Shown piece by piece: positions 1 to 12,445 of a stretch of 64,000 nucleotides of DNA (its first letter is position 1; every line of letters begins with the position of its first letter). The DNA is from Azolla caroliniana. Taxonomy: Eukaryota; Polypodiophyta. The notes beneath the pieces were generated by a model. That model was not told the origin of the DNA and ran no database searches. It worked only from the letters and a program-made list of their open reading frames with translations. The translations under genes and the position numbers were made by a program. The stretch covers positions 2,790,001 through 2,854,000 of the forward strand of contig JBHGNT010000014.1 of NCBI GenBank assembly GCA_043228905.1, written 5' to 3'.

Positions 1-1656
1 AGGGTTGATCTCCCTTGTTAACATCAAGGAGATCAACACCAGTCATGGAATAGATACTTTTACTCATTGTCATCAACTTCTCAATCTCCCTATCTCATCA
101 ACTTCCCCATCTCTTTATCTCCAATTGTTCATCCGTGACATTTTGTGTGAGATACCCTTTGGAAAGAGGGGGTGAGATTTATATTGGTAATAGGAAGAAT
201 ATATTGGGAAATGGAAAAGGGGTTCTAAGTCTAGATAGGAAAGGGGTTTGTTTAGTTTTGTTTATGTACATATGTATAATATTTAAAAAGGAGTAAACCT
301 TAGTATAGTGGCATGGCAATTTTTGGTTACGAGTAAAGAAAGTGAACCGTGACATGGTAGTGTGGTCAAGGTCGAGTGACGTTAGGGACGTCCAACAGTA
401 AAAACAATTTATAAAACTACAATTTTGTCCTCCTTTGTTGGGCATCGTGTGGTGGGTGGGATGTCGGCTTTGATCGAGATTCGACACAATGGGTTTGACT
501 CCTCCGCTTGAAATTTATATGATGGCTCGTAACTTCTTGCTTGTTGGTAGGAATCAAGATTTGGAAATTCAGTCTTGATCTTTGTAGCGAGTCCAATCTT
601 GGGTGTAGTAAAGTTCTCTTTGTGGTAAGTCGAAGTTTCGTCTTTTCGTCATTGCTCTAGATCGTGCAACTTCATACCCTGAGCTCAGATTTCAAAGCCA
701 ATTTTTTTATCGAGATCCCTGATCAATTACAAGTAATAATAGACAAAGGATTCACCTGAAATCATATGATATAATTATCAAAATTCTTGAATACAATGCA
801 TGTTCATGTAACGATCGAGATATGAACGAGTTATGACTTAGCTCCCTTACATGGAGTTTATTGGAGGTAGACAGGATTATAGAAGAGAGTGGAGATTCGG
901 GAGAGGATTCTTGAGCTTCGATTAAGTAGACTAGCCAAATGGCTTCATTGCCTCTTGTAACCAACGGTTTCAAAAGCTCTTCTTTCACTCGGCAGTGTTT
1001 CTGCCTTGAACCAAAATCCCCCCCCCCCTTGAGACAATGAGCTTTGAGTTGTCCTCTCCTTTTTATAGGCCTATGGAGCTCCTCATTCCCTGGAGCCCTG
1101 AGCAAAATGCAATATACATAATCTCTGCTAGTCCAAACATGACTCAAATCCATGACCTTTCATTCCTAGATAGAGCTCTCAACAATTGTGTGTTGTCCTA
1201 CTGAATCTTGATTCAAGCTCAATTAATCTTTGATCTTGCTCAATAACTTATATCTTTGGTATTTGAATGTTTGTTTTTGTTCCTATTATTCATTCTTGGA
1301 ATATTTTGTTGAATTGTCATCATCCCTTCTTCATAAGATGTAATGCATGCAAGAAGTATCAAATCCATAAAGGTGATGTTTTCTAGAAGGAAGAAGAGCG
1401 AGGCACGTGACTGCGTTGAGAGGTAAAGGTACCATTTCACCAAGAAAGAAGAGAACGAGACATGATGTTACCAATGTGGTGATGGCTTCCAAGTCGACTA
1501 AAAAGACTAAATTAGCCAAGAAGGTTACGAACGAGCAATGCTTTGAAGGACGCCTCAAATTGGGGAGTCAAAAACATATCGAACCACTCAACGTGTGAAT
1601 ATCAAGCACTAATACATTCTACCGAGAAATGCTTCAACGTTTCTTCTATGATGTAA
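1..1656. other. Non-coding AT-rich stretch
   Basis: I see no supported gene here. Short ORFs on both strands have no recognisable domains or coding character. The only notable item is a C run near 1020-1028. Confidence 0.5.
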
Positions 1657-1676
1657 GGGGGGGGGGGGGGGGGGGG
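1657..1676. repeat. Homopolymer run of 20 G
   Basis: An uninterrupted run of 20 G residues is followed by TATT. It may partly reflect assembly or sequencing error and could form G-quadruplexes. No gene is attached to it. Confidence 0.85.
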
Positions 1677-1790
1677 TATTGATTTTCACCATCCACCGTG
1701 AGTTGGAGTGACAAAGGGATCAAGCCAAGAGACACATAGAAGTAGAATCAGAGTTTTCTTCATGCTTCTTCTAGGAGCTAGTGTTGTGAA

Positions 1791-2098
1791 GATACTTCTT
1801 CCATGTCCTTCGATCTTATATATATATATATAAAAGTTATAACCCATTTCATCATATGCGCTCGGCACATCACAAACCTTGCTTGCTTGGCTTGACTTGA
1901 CCAGACATGACCAGACATAACCAATGAAGTGTATGGAAAACTAGATACTTCTTCCATGTCCTTCGATCTTATATATATATATATATATATATAAGTTTTA
2001 ACCCATTTCATCATGTGCATGTGCGCTCGTCACATCACAAACCTGACTTGACTTGGCTTGACTTGACCAGACATAACCAATGAAGTGTATGGAAAACT
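1791..2098. repeat. Tandem duplication, two units of about 154 bp
   Basis: Unit 1 (1791-1943) and unit 2 (1944-2098) both begin GATACTTCTTCCATGTCC, continue into a (TA)n run, and end in ACCAATGAAGTGTATGGAAAAC. They differ mainly in TA-run length and in a few bases around a GCTTGGCTTGACTTGACC-type internal repeat. The pair lies just upstream of the delta-tubulin 5' region. Confidence 0.8.
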
Positions 2099-2185
2099 TA
2101 GAAAGGGAGGGCAGCTTTGAGAAATGATTGAAGAGGGGTATTCTTGAGAATATGTAAAACCAAGTGCCTCCATTTTCGTTTCTTG

Positions 2186-2231
2186 CTTCTTCTCTTCTTC
2201 TTCTTCTTCTTCTTCTTCTTCTTTGTTTCTT
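2186..2231 (+). repeat. CTT/TTC microsatellite in probable 5' UTR of delta-tubulin
   Basis: About a dozen CTT triplets precede the delta-tubulin gene. Pyrimidine-rich triplet tracts are common in plant 5' UTRs. A possible UTR intron follows, with donor GTGAGC near 2270 and acceptor TTGTAG ending at 2670. After that acceptor, two upstream ATGs (2681 and 2691) precede the real start. The first opens a five-codon uORF. Confidence 0.5.
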
Positions 2232-2711
2232 CCTCTTGTTTCTCTGCAGCAGACGACGAGCTCGCGCCATGTGAGCTTTCTTTCTTTCATTTTATTCGTT
2301 CTTTTCTTTCTTGTTCCTGGATTCCATATCTCTATCTCTGATCAAAAGCTTTTCCTTGTCTCTCATCTCTATGTATTTTTTTAATTTTTGCTTCTGTCCT
2401 GAATTATCTTATCTTTTTTTATTGTTACAAGTTCTGTCTATGCTGTATCTGCAGGTTCCATTCTCTCGTTTTTGTTTTTATTCTCTGTTTTTTCTGAATA
2501 TTGGGTTGTGTAATTATGCATAGAGAGCAAAACCTCACTGGATGGACTGTGAAAGATTTAATCTCATTAGCTATAAATTTCTGAACGTTAATTCTTGACT
2601 ACATTTAGAACCAAGAATGCAGCAAATCACTTCATGTTTTGCGCATGTAAATGTCTTGTTTTTATTGTAGTGTTAAGAGCTATGGTTGCTGATGAATGAA
2701 GAAACAGCAGT

Positions 2712-5034
2712 ATGGGATTCATACTACTCCAGGTGGGTCAAGGAGGTATCCAGTTGGGATCCACATTCTTGGATTCTCTCTGTGCTCTCAGTAAGCCAGG
2801 GAAACCTCCATGTGACTTCTTCAGAGAATCCATGCATACTGCTCAATGTGCAGTTGCACGAACTGTTTTGATCGATACAGAGCCAAACGTGAGTTTTTTC
2901 CCCACTTTTTCTCTCGTAAATAATGGCTTTCATTATGAAAGAATTCACCATGACTAACTTACAATGGAGTTAATATTTTCTCCCTCTGTCTTCAAAGTAT
3001 ATTTGTTGTGAACCTTTGAATCGAGAATTAATGGAAGAAAGTATGGTACATGCAGGTGGTGGCTGCTGCAAAACAGCATTCGAGACACTCTAACAAGTTA
3101 TGGAGATATGGAACACATAGCTCTTTTACCTTACATAGTGGTTCTGGTAACAACTGGGCCTGGGGTTTTTGTGAGAATGGTCCCAAATCTGAAGAGGCCG
3201 TAATGAATCTTATTCGACGGGAGGTATATCTATATCTAGATTCTCACGAAGCCTCTTTGTGTTGAACTTGCAATCAATTATATTCATGCTGCTTCTCTGT
3301 TTTTAAAGATGAGAATTTTGCAGGTTGAGAAATGTGACACCTTTGCTGGCTTTGTGAGCATTCAAAGCTTGGCTGGGGGTACTGGTGGCGGCGTAGGTCA
3401 GTTAAAAAACATTTGCTTCTAAGGAGCCATGTAAGCGTTCAACATATGTGCAATCTAAATACCCTTATAGACATAATCTTGAGACACTTGTACCATTATG
3501 GGCAGGTGCCTATATGTCCGAGGCCCTAAGAGATGAGTATCCATCTTCTTGTACATTGAGCTATTGTATATGGCCATTAGATGGAGAGGTTAGTGTGCAA
3601 TACTACAATGCATTGCTCTCAATTGCCCATTTGCACGAAGTCACCGATGGGATTGTTATTGTAACCAACGAGTCTCTAATGTCCACGTGCAAGAAGGCTG
3701 TGAACATCCAACGGCCATCGTTTCAAGATATGAATGAAGTTGGAGCACGTGCATTAGCTTCTGTACTCTTGCCATCATATCTATGTCCGTGGTCAGTGTC
3801 AAGAAACCCCAAGAAGAACAGTTCCATTGCCAAGGGTAATACACATGGTTTGCTTTGAACATAAATTTTCTTGATTATGAAAAATCTGCATAAGTTGGTT
3901 CGTTGCTCATCACATTGGTTGGTATTGAATATTGACCCTTGATTAAGGAACAGTTGCATAATGATCTCAAACTTTTGCTTAAGGTCTATAAATGTAAATT
4001 TTTCACTATAAAAAATTGTGTAGCTTGGCTGGGTTTGAAAATAAATTCCTGATTATCATTAAAGATTGCAAGTTGATTTGGGTTGGAACATACAGATTCA
4101 TTTGTTATTATCAAAGATTGCATAGTCATAATGCATGCATTGGTCCAGGTATTTACAGCAAGAGTGATATTTCCTACGACAATCGATGGGGCACCGTAGG
4201 ATCTTCAGGATATCAAACTCTCTCGAATATGCTATCAATTCTTTCTTCACATCCGCAATATCGAATGTTGACAATACGAGCCACACCGCAGGTAAGAAGG
4301 AAAAAGCAAAACTCTGTAATACCTCTTACCTTTCTGGATATTTAGCTGAATACCCCTATAGGTTTTCAAAACTCACCATAATCCCGATGTAGTAATAACA
4401 TTTATACTACAGAGAAGTATTATGCTTGGATACTTTACGAGTATTCCCAGTACATAGTGCAAAAACTTAGGCGTATCTTCATGCCACCCCAGACAAAACT
4501 TTTTCATTCTTCATATGGAAAAGCTATAGAAGTTTAACTAACATTTACGATACACAGATGCCAGCTAGCCTTTTGAGGGACACCACATACTCGTGGAGAT
4601 CACATCTAAAACAGCTGAAACGGATGATGTACATAGAATCAGTAGGAGGACGAGAACCAACCGCATATGATGGTAGACCTTCATCGAAGGTGGATCGTTG
4701 CCTCGCAAATCTTCTTGTTTTACGGGGTAAAAATCTTTCAGAAGCCGATGTTTCATTGTTTGATGATAAGGCATTGTATCCAATATGGTCAGTGGATCCC
4801 TTGAGTGTGGCGACGAGTTCTGCCAACTTGGGGGAATATGACATGTTTGCTGGGATGCTAAGCAACTCCTATTCGGCTGTTGCGCCGGTGTCACATTGCC
4901 TTTCCAAAGCATTTGCTATGTATTCCTCCAAAGCTTTCTTGTATCACTATTCTCGGCATGGATTGGAACAGGATGTTTTCAAAACATCTTTTGCGATGGT
5001 CCAAGATATCGTAGCGTACTATGATGCTCTTTAG
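2712..5034 (+). CDS. TUBD1: Delta-tubulin, six exons
   Basis: Delta-tubulin is needed for the triplet microtubules of centrioles and basal bodies; in land plants it is associated with flagellated sperm. Exons read from GT-AG junctions: 2712-2888, 3056-3223, 3324-3396, 3506-3835, 4149-4291, 4558-5034. All phases agree and the product is about 455 residues, the usual length. The start fits the family, which has Met six residues before the QxGQ motif. Delta-specific features include SGNNWAWG, NLIRREVEKCD, QSLAGGTGGGVGAYM and a C-terminus like other delta-tubulins (HGLEQDVFKTSF, ending YYDAL) rather than gamma-tubulin. Oddities: the first signature reads GQGGIQ where tubulins have GQCGNQ, and the glycine loop reads GGTGGG instead of GGTGSG. 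Both affect nucleotide-binding positions, so the protein is fast-evolving or functionally relaxed. Introns are short (76-313 bp). Confidence 0.88.
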
Positions 5035-7640
5035 AATGCTTGCTTGTGGTATATATATTGAATTGATATGCTACGTATGGTTGTTGAACTACCATATCAC
5101 CCTTGGCTTGAGGACAATCCAACCCACTCGGAGGAATGGCCCAAACCTTAGTTACTATCCCCTTGGCACTCATGATCTCTCATGAGCACATATCTGAAGT
5201 TTACTATTTGATGTAGAGGACCATATTTACTGATGTTTTAATTGTAATTAGTCTAAACTATGTCATTATATTTATTGAATGTGACAGCATCCCAAAATAG
5301 CGTTTCCGAGCTGTCTTCTTTCACACACATGGGCATCGTAAGCATCTAGGATAAGAAAACACTTGTTTGTTCGTGGAGAGCATCAAGTTTTAGGAAAACT
5401 TTTTTGGTTTATAAACTTTTGGTGGTGGTATTGAGGACATTCCAATACGAGCCTCCATGTGGCATTGTTGTGGTTCGATGCTCAATGGATTTGTGATCCT
5501 AGTTGTAGTGATGTGTGCACCTTGAATGGGAGCAAGTGATGGTGACCCAATAATCGATACTTCATGTATCATGTGAAACATGCACTTCTTAACAATGAAG
5601 CATACTTAATATTCAACTCTGGTTGGTCGTTATTTAAAAGCTCCCTTGGCTATAAAAGTTTTTCTACCATCCTTGATGTAAGTTTTTTCATCATTGGTTT
5701 ATGGATTAGGCCTGTGGTCTCTCATCATCTATCATAGTCGATCTATTTTTTTATGTTCAAGTGAGGATCATGAGTTAGTTGCTCTTGGTTATTTTATGTT
5801 TATGTTAGTTTATTTGGTATATGTTAAGCTAACATTTGTGACAGATGGAGATATATAAGCCAAATAAGCCACGTTTCAAGGCATATTTTCATCACATGAA
5901 ATGAATCCATGCATACTTTATTAGGAAGTAGCATACCCCATAATCTCTGATTACCGTTGGGCACTATCTCTGCACTTTATCTCTTCCACCTGTGAGGTTC
6001 TATTGGCAAGTAAATTGAAGAACACTAATTGATAATCCCTTCACACTATGACAAAAGAAACTACATCAATTTCAAATGTTTACAACTTCAAGAAAACCTT
6101 TTGATAACTTCAAATTTATCTCTCATCTTCTTTATACTATCTCACTTTAACTCTTCCACCTAGAAGGTTTCTGGACCAAGAATAACCTTGAGGCATCTGG
6201 AGGTAAAAAAGAAGAACTCACTACTTCCACTGCCTAATGTGAAAGGGCCTTTTGAAATATACGACTTGCGACCCATTCCTATTCACACCCTCTAAAAGAA
6301 GACAATAATGCACTTCAAGATTTCCTCATATTAAGCTACAAACATGTATAATTCAAATTCTAATAAGGAAGAATATATAAATAGTATTATTCCACCTATT
6401 TGAACAAAGTGTGCACCCTTGGATAGAAATACCTTTATGTTGAAGGCCAACATGAACATGAGAGCTTCCAATATAAGTTGCACAACATATGATAATATAT
6501 AATAATTCTTCAAGCCGTGACATGTGAAGAGATCATAAAAGATTCAAGATATCCTAAAGCATTGGGTTTTCGAAGAATTAGGTAATTTCTTGGGCCCCAA
6601 CATTAAAATTGGTTAGTCAAATAATTTTATGGAGAGAATCAGTGATTCCAATTAGCTTGCACCCCATGTGATAGATTTTTCCTAACGCTTTCACTGTTTG
6701 AAACGCACAATTCCAATGTTATAAATCAAACTTCTTGTACAAGCATTTTGTTTTAACAACTAATTTTTGGTACACCTAAATTCTCTTACTATGGCATGGG
6801 ACAACATTATCTATTCATAATTTACGAAATCCCAAAATATGACCGATGCATTTTGTTAATAATCTTGGGAACAAAATGCTTCCTAAAAAGAAATACAAAC
6901 ATGAGCAAATATCCATAAGCCTAGTATAGATATCACCATCACATGTATTGTTTGAATACTAAGCGATCCTTGATATTTTATATAAAGTGCAAGCATATTA
7001 AAACATAATGTTGACATGCAACGTCAACACCTAATAAAGTAGGACAAAATAGCATCATTGATATTTAACCATTAAGAAACGATATAACACTGGAGTGACT
7101 TACAATAATTAATGGACGATGATTTGAGAGCGTCTAAATGATTCGAAGACGTCGTCGAGATTCTAAAAAAGAAACCACTCTTATCAGAGCTCTAACATGA
7201 GTGTGAATGTGGGGAGAGTGTGACTAGCCATATTGGGAGTGAATGGGTACAACAACTTCCACGTGAATGATCTCAAGTCAGAAGTAAACAATAAACACTC
7301 TAGCCACGTCTCTTGTCATCTTTATATCTAGTCGGTGAGTGCCGTAGATAGAGGTGGTTAGGAAGGAAAAAGGTGGGGCGAGGCCCATGGGGAAAGACAA
7401 AGAAACTACGGATAAGTCCATATCCTAGGGAGGCCCACCGGATAAGAAAAGGTTTGAAATGACGTCCGTGATTGTTGCGTGGTGGGGACTCTCGATTGAA
7501 CGAACAAACAAACGTAAAGCGAAGGCATGTGGAAAGAGGGCAGTACATGTGTAGGTGAGTTAAGAATGGGGTGGTTGGTCCAAGGAAAACCAAAAAGTGT
7601 GGATGGACAAAAAAGAGGTGTGGTGAAACTTGGGACTCCA
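5035..7640. other. Intergenic AT-rich region
   Basis: This is the delta-tubulin 3' flank and the upstream region of the inhibitor gene. ORFs are short and featureless. I see no RNA gene, transposon end or long repeat. Confidence 0.5.
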
Positions 7641-7645
7641 GTAAT

Positions 7646-7656
7646 GTATATATAAA
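7646..7656 (+). promoter_or_regulatory. TATA box of the inhibitor gene
   Basis: TATATATAAATA lies about 95 bp upstream of the ATG at 7745. A (GA)n tract at 7695-7718 falls between them in the expected 5' UTR. The spacing is typical of a plant TATA promoter. Confidence 0.6.
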
Positions 7657-7744
7657 TAAGAAGGGAGGGGAACTCAAGCACACCCAAGGGAAGAGAGAGA
7701 GAGAGAGAGAGAGAGAGGGAAGGATTAGGAGAGAGAAAGTCCCC

Positions 7745-8410
7745 ATGGCTCTCAATCCATTGCTAGAGGAGGCATGTAACTTGAAGATATTTTATGTCTT
7801 GATTTTGCTAGCAATTTGTGGCGGCAATGTTCTGGCCCCAGCCGCCTCCGCTTCCATTGCACACCAAAAGGCTGGGCGGCACTTCCCGCGGATCTGCACG
7901 GGCACCCCCAATCCGGCATTGTGCGCCCACATTCTCTCGGGCACCCCCGCAAGCACTCCGCTCAACCGCCAGATCGCGATCATCACAACGTACGCATTGC
8001 GCGTGAGCAAAACCGCATATAGGGCCATCGGCAAAGACGCGGAATCCTTTAGGAAATTGAGGAAGAAGCCGATGGCAGCGGAGGAGGCGGACGGGAAGCT
8101 TGCGGAGGGAGCGATTCTAGATTGCTTGGATCTGATGGGGAATTCCATGGATCAGCTGCGGACTACGATCGGTAAGGTGTCGAGCCTCGGGTCCAGGACG
8201 AGGTTAAGGGCGGCGCGCACCCAGCTCATGGATGCGCGCGTCTCGCTGAGCGCGTCCCTCACGTTCCAGAACACGTGCCAGGACGAGCTTAGCCAGCATC
8301 CTGGGGCAGCCGGCGCCAAGTTCGTGCTCCGGGAGGGCCAGCTCATCACGGGGTCCCTGGAGCTCGCGCTCTCGCTGGCCGACACATTGCAAGGAAAACT
8401 CCACCCATGA
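7745..8410 (+). CDS. Secreted invertase / pectin methylesterase inhibitor (PMEI domain)
   Basis: Proteins of this family bind and inhibit cell-wall invertases or pectin methylesterases in the apoplast as small four-helix bundles. The single-exon ORF has 221 codons. The frame is open upstream, but ATG 7745 directly precedes a signal-peptide-like segment (hydrophobic FYVLILLAICGGNVLAPAASA, about residues 16-36) and follows the TATA box and GA-rich leader. The four conserved cysteines are at residues 51, 60, 127 and 178. The first pair sits in ICTGTPNPALC and the third in the conserved ILDCLDL motif, matching the two-disulfide pattern. Inhibitors of invertase and of pectin methylesterase cannot be told apart from sequence alone. 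The coding region is much more GC-rich than its flanks. Confidence 0.85.
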   Translation: MALNPLLEEACNLKIFYVLILLAICGGNVLAPAASASIAHQKAGRHFPRICTGTPNPALCAHILSGTPASTPLNRQIAIITTYALRVSKTAYRAIGKDAESFRKLRKKPMAAEEADGKLAEGAILDCLDLMGNSMDQLRTTIGKVSSLGSRTRLRAARTQLMDARVSLSASLTFQNTCQDELSQHPGAAGAKFVLREGQLITGSLELALSLADTLQGKLHP

Positions 8411-11000
8411 TACATACGTATCGGTCGGGCATTGGCCGCCCGGATCGGATCGCTAGTCGGGGCGGCGGCACCCCCCTTTGGGTCCTCCTGGTGTTCCTTT
8501 GCCTCTTTTTCTTATGTGTTTGTTATGTATACAAGCTAAAGCTAAAAGAAAGGGGGGTCAACAAATTGTACCTAATTCCCAACAACCTTCCTAATCTACA
8601 TTATGTATGTATGCATGTATCTCCTTGTGCCTTTCCCCTCTTGAGAAAGAGAGAGAGAAGGGCAGACTTACCCTCATTCACATTATGTATATCATATATG
8701 TATTACCGGGTTTTTGCCATGGGTATGTGCGCGCGCGTGCATACACACACATGTGCTATATATTATATGTTTGAATCATATTGTGTGTGTTTTTTTCCTG
8801 TTTCGCTTGGTATTTGCTTGAGATGTTAATTCTTTTGCATCATTATGTGTTGTGTGTTGTGTGTTGTGCGCGTCGACCTCCTAGGAGAAGTTTAATAAAA
8901 GAGAATTCTCTTCGTCCCCTCGTTTGTGGAGGTTCGAGCTGGACAAAATTCGCCCCGTGATTGAATGATAGTACTTAAACTTGATATAGAAAACAACTCA
9001 CGGATTATATGGATTTACAATGTGGCACATACATATACGGTGCTCCTAGTGTGTGTTCCGTTTTTGTTTTATGGTAGAAAGAAATCCATAGGACGTTTGC
9101 TTTTATTAGTATTTTGCTTTCGTGTCTCATGTGTCTTCTTTTTCATGCATTGTTGGGCATTCTACTTCAACAAATTCATGTCATGATCGAGCAATTGTAA
9201 AATATAGATTTATGATGTAGAGTTTGTATTTACTTGTGTTTGTTTGATATTTGTTCCACTGTGGAAAACAATCGAGTGTGCGGTTTTGAGGAAAACATTA
9301 CTATTTAATATATTAGTGAATCAGCCACCTTTTATGCAACACTTTACTAGAGGAGATGTCGGGGAGTGGAAACTTCTTGAACTCTATCATAGTCATTTGT
9401 AGCTCAACTTTTGTAATGAAAGGAGAGTGAGAGAAATTAAAATAGGTTTGATTTCATTGACCTCTTTCAAGGTAGGAGAGTGACTATGAAGAGAAAGGTT
9501 GAAAGAAACTCAAACAACTATTGATGTCCACATCATAGACTAGGGTCTAGAACTATCACGTTTTTTAATCCCTTTATTTTTTTAAAAGTGCTACTTGATG
9601 TGTTGTATATGTTCCCCAACTTGCCAATGAATGAAAGTTTTCTCCTACCTATTGATCGAGAGATATGTACTCTCCTAATCTCTCCCCAACGCACATTGTA
9701 TTTTGTATCTTGTGACCTACATGATTGCATAATAACTTCAGAGTTTTCAGCCTATTTCGATTATCACATGGCGATGTTTTAAGACAATGGTAAATTATAA
9801 ATATCCACTGAGTAATGATCATATCAATATTGCATAAACCTTCAAACATGATGGCACATAAAGAAAACAAAGTGTTGAAAATGTATTCGATACATATTTG
9901 ATGGGGTTGACATGTAAAAGCATCATACAAAGTTATGTTGATGACCATAATGACAATTGAATGCTTGTGTGGCATTATTGAGGGGATAACATGATCTACC
10001 ATATCGCTTTAAGGTGTATACAAGTTGCTGAGGATTTTTTTTTCATATCAATAACCAACATCGCACACATTTCCCTTTTTCGTTGTTCATGCACACAATA
10101 GATTGTTGATCGTTAACGTCATAGCTCTAATACATGAGGTTCTCAATAAAAGTAAACACACTGTAATATGTTCTACTATCAAGTACTTGCATTTCATTGC
10201 CCACACTTCATGGACATGGACATTTAAAACCTAGGAAACAATCTCATGTTCCGAGAACATGCATAGAGGGATAAAGACAAAAGCACTTAAACAGTAAGGA
10301 AGTATAAAACCAACTACTTGGTTCTTACCCTCTTCTTTATTTTCACCATTTTGGACTTGATCTTATCCTTCTTTTGCCTCTACCATAATATTAACATTAA
10401 GTACTAATTCTAAACCTTATACTAATTGCTTGTGGTTTTTCTTATCACGTAAGTATTTTAAAAAGTTTTGATTAAGTCCTTAGGTAGAGTAACTTGTCTC
10501 TTAATTAAATAATCATCATGAGGGAGGTTAATTGAGTTTTTCTTGGTGATTAACCTGATTGTTAGTAGCTTAGGAATCATTGACAATTGTCCCTACCCAT
10601 GTCACTATAGTCTAGTACCCCAATATACCCTTGATGAGGAGGAATAACTTCACTCAAGACTAAGGTGCGTGCTTGGTGTTACCTTGAGTTGCGATATCTT
10701 ATTTGACATTGTTGTCAAGGGCTTGTCCATTTCTTGAAGCTTTCAATGGGTTTTTTGTAAGCTCCTATGGCAAAAAGCTACAAAGAATAAATAGTGAAGA
10801 AAAGCGCATTGTTGTTATGTGGCGGGCTTGAAAGTGGGAAAGTGGCTAAAATGAGGATAAGGAATGGTGTGAAAGTGTGTGTGAAAAAGTAATAGAGGTG
10901 TGTGAAAAATTAATAGGGAGAGAATGTGTAGTACATGGGAAAATTGGCAAATAACGGGGGCCCATAAAATGTAAATCTATTTAATAAATTTATTAAAGAG
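8411..11000. other. Intergenic AT-rich region with minor microsatellites
   Basis: It holds the 3' flank of the inhibitor gene, a short GTGTTGT-type repeat near 8845-8865, and AT-rich DNA. I see no supported gene. Confidence 0.5.
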
Positions 11001-11010
11001 TTAAAACAGA

Positions 11011-11074
11011 AGTGAATGGTCTATTGGTTAAGGCCATTCAATGTGTGTTGGCGACGCAGAGTTCAATTTTTTGT
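11011..11074 (+). repeat. Degenerate tRNA-like (SINE-type) module
   Basis: An A-box-like TATTGGTTAAGGC is followed 30-odd bases later by a B-box-like GAGTTCAATTTT. The acceptor stem is not convincing, so this is a decayed tRNA-derived module rather than a tRNA gene. Similar modules occur at 22761 and inside LTRs further right. Confidence 0.35.
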
Positions 11075-11814
11075 TAGAGTAACCACATTAGAGTATTTAC
11101 CTTTTTTCTTAACTTTTATTTGAGAAAAGAGACATTTACATTTAATGCAAATGAAGTGCCTCCCTGGCTTATTTTGGGTCCTTTGTTCTTCGTTTTTGGG
11201 GTGGTCTTCTTTGGTGTTTTTGGGAGCTTGGGAGTGTTCATCATTCGTCTTCTTCGACTCTTCTTTGTCTAGGTTTGAACACTTACGATAGAGTGTTCAC
11301 TCTCGTCATTCTTCTTCTTCAAGTTTCTTTTCACCATCAACTCTTCTTTGTCCCTCTTAGGTTTTCAACACTTAAAGGGAGGAGCTCCCCACACTCGATG
11401 TTCATGTGGTCCTTGATATCTTCAAGCTCATTTTGTCGAGGAACAAGGAGGCATCAAGCTACCACATCAGTCTTTCGTAGGGAGGACGGAGTGGCACAAG
11501 AACTCTACCCTGATTCAAGGCATTGTTGTTGTCAGAGGTAGTTGTGGTTTTGATGGCCCAGTTGAGTCACCTACACATGATGCTTCATTTCTCTCACTTC
11601 CATCTCTTGCTTGGGTTCGTGGTTAACTTGAGGTTACCACCATTGTTACCTCACCCCTTGTGCAACTTGTAAACCCTATTTTATAAAGGGTCTTGTTGAT
11701 GTAATCTAACGTCCACTTCTTAATACAAGGTCATTTTGTCTCAAACTCGTACTCATTGCATTAATCATATGATTAAACTCTTTGTCAAGCATTCGATACG
11801 ACCTCGTGCCTCAC

Positions 11815-12115
11815 AAGCGTTTGCTCCGAGCCTTCAACAAGTGCGTTTCTTCGACACAAGTGATTCTTCGACATACACGTTTCTTCAACAAGAGCAAGCC
11901 TCCGACTAGTGTGATCATTCAACTAGTTCGATTTTTCCACTAGCACGAGCCTTCAACTAGTTCGAGCTTTTGACTAACATGGTCTTTCGACTACTTTGAT
12001 CTTTTGACAAGTGCAAGTCTTCAACTTACTCCCTTTTGACTCCTCCATCTTTTCGACTCCTTGGTCCAAGACCCCCTGTGATCCCGCTCAAGTAGCACAC
12101 GCATGCAAGTTTATG
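11815..12115 (+). repeat. Degenerate CTTCGAC minisatellite ending in an LTR-like sequence
   Basis: From about 11827 to 12060 there are roughly ten diverged copies of a 20-25 bp unit like CTTCGACAAGTGCGAG. At 12062-12092 the sequence GGTCCAAGACCCCCTGTGATC closely matches the 3' end of the LTRs near 27040 and 39487 (consensus AGTCCAAGACCCCCGTGGTC). The region may be an old solo LTR of the tRNA-Trp family, but its 5' end cannot be placed. Confidence 0.35.
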
Positions 12116-12445
12116 CGATAAGATGAAAGAAAACAAAAACAACATCACCCTAGCACCAAACCGATAAGATTAGGCATATTGATAACTAAAATCACATTTT
12201 AGTCTCTGAATTGTTTTAATGTTTTTTTGTCATTTTTAAATTAATAATATTCTTTCTATTATAATCTCCTTTTCCTTTCCTTGATCATGAAGGATGCTCA
12301 TCTCCATGTACATTAAGTACTTGATATTGAGGAATTTATTGCTTCTTTCATAGGAGAAGAATATAAATGCTTAGTTGATGGAATTCAAAATTGAAAATAT
12401 CACCCCACATTTAAAAAACTCCACCTAATAGTTAGTACCGATCAG

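Noticed and set aside
2712-5034. Gamma- or beta-tubulin
   Set aside because: Spacing of the N-terminus, NLIRREVEKCD, the QSLAGGTG segment and the C-terminal end match delta-tubulin and not the other classes.
7300-7755. Minus-strand ORF of 151 codons overlapping the inhibitor promoter
   Set aside because: Low-complexity SLSLSL comes from the GA repeat; no domain, and it overlaps a well-supported promoter on the other strand.
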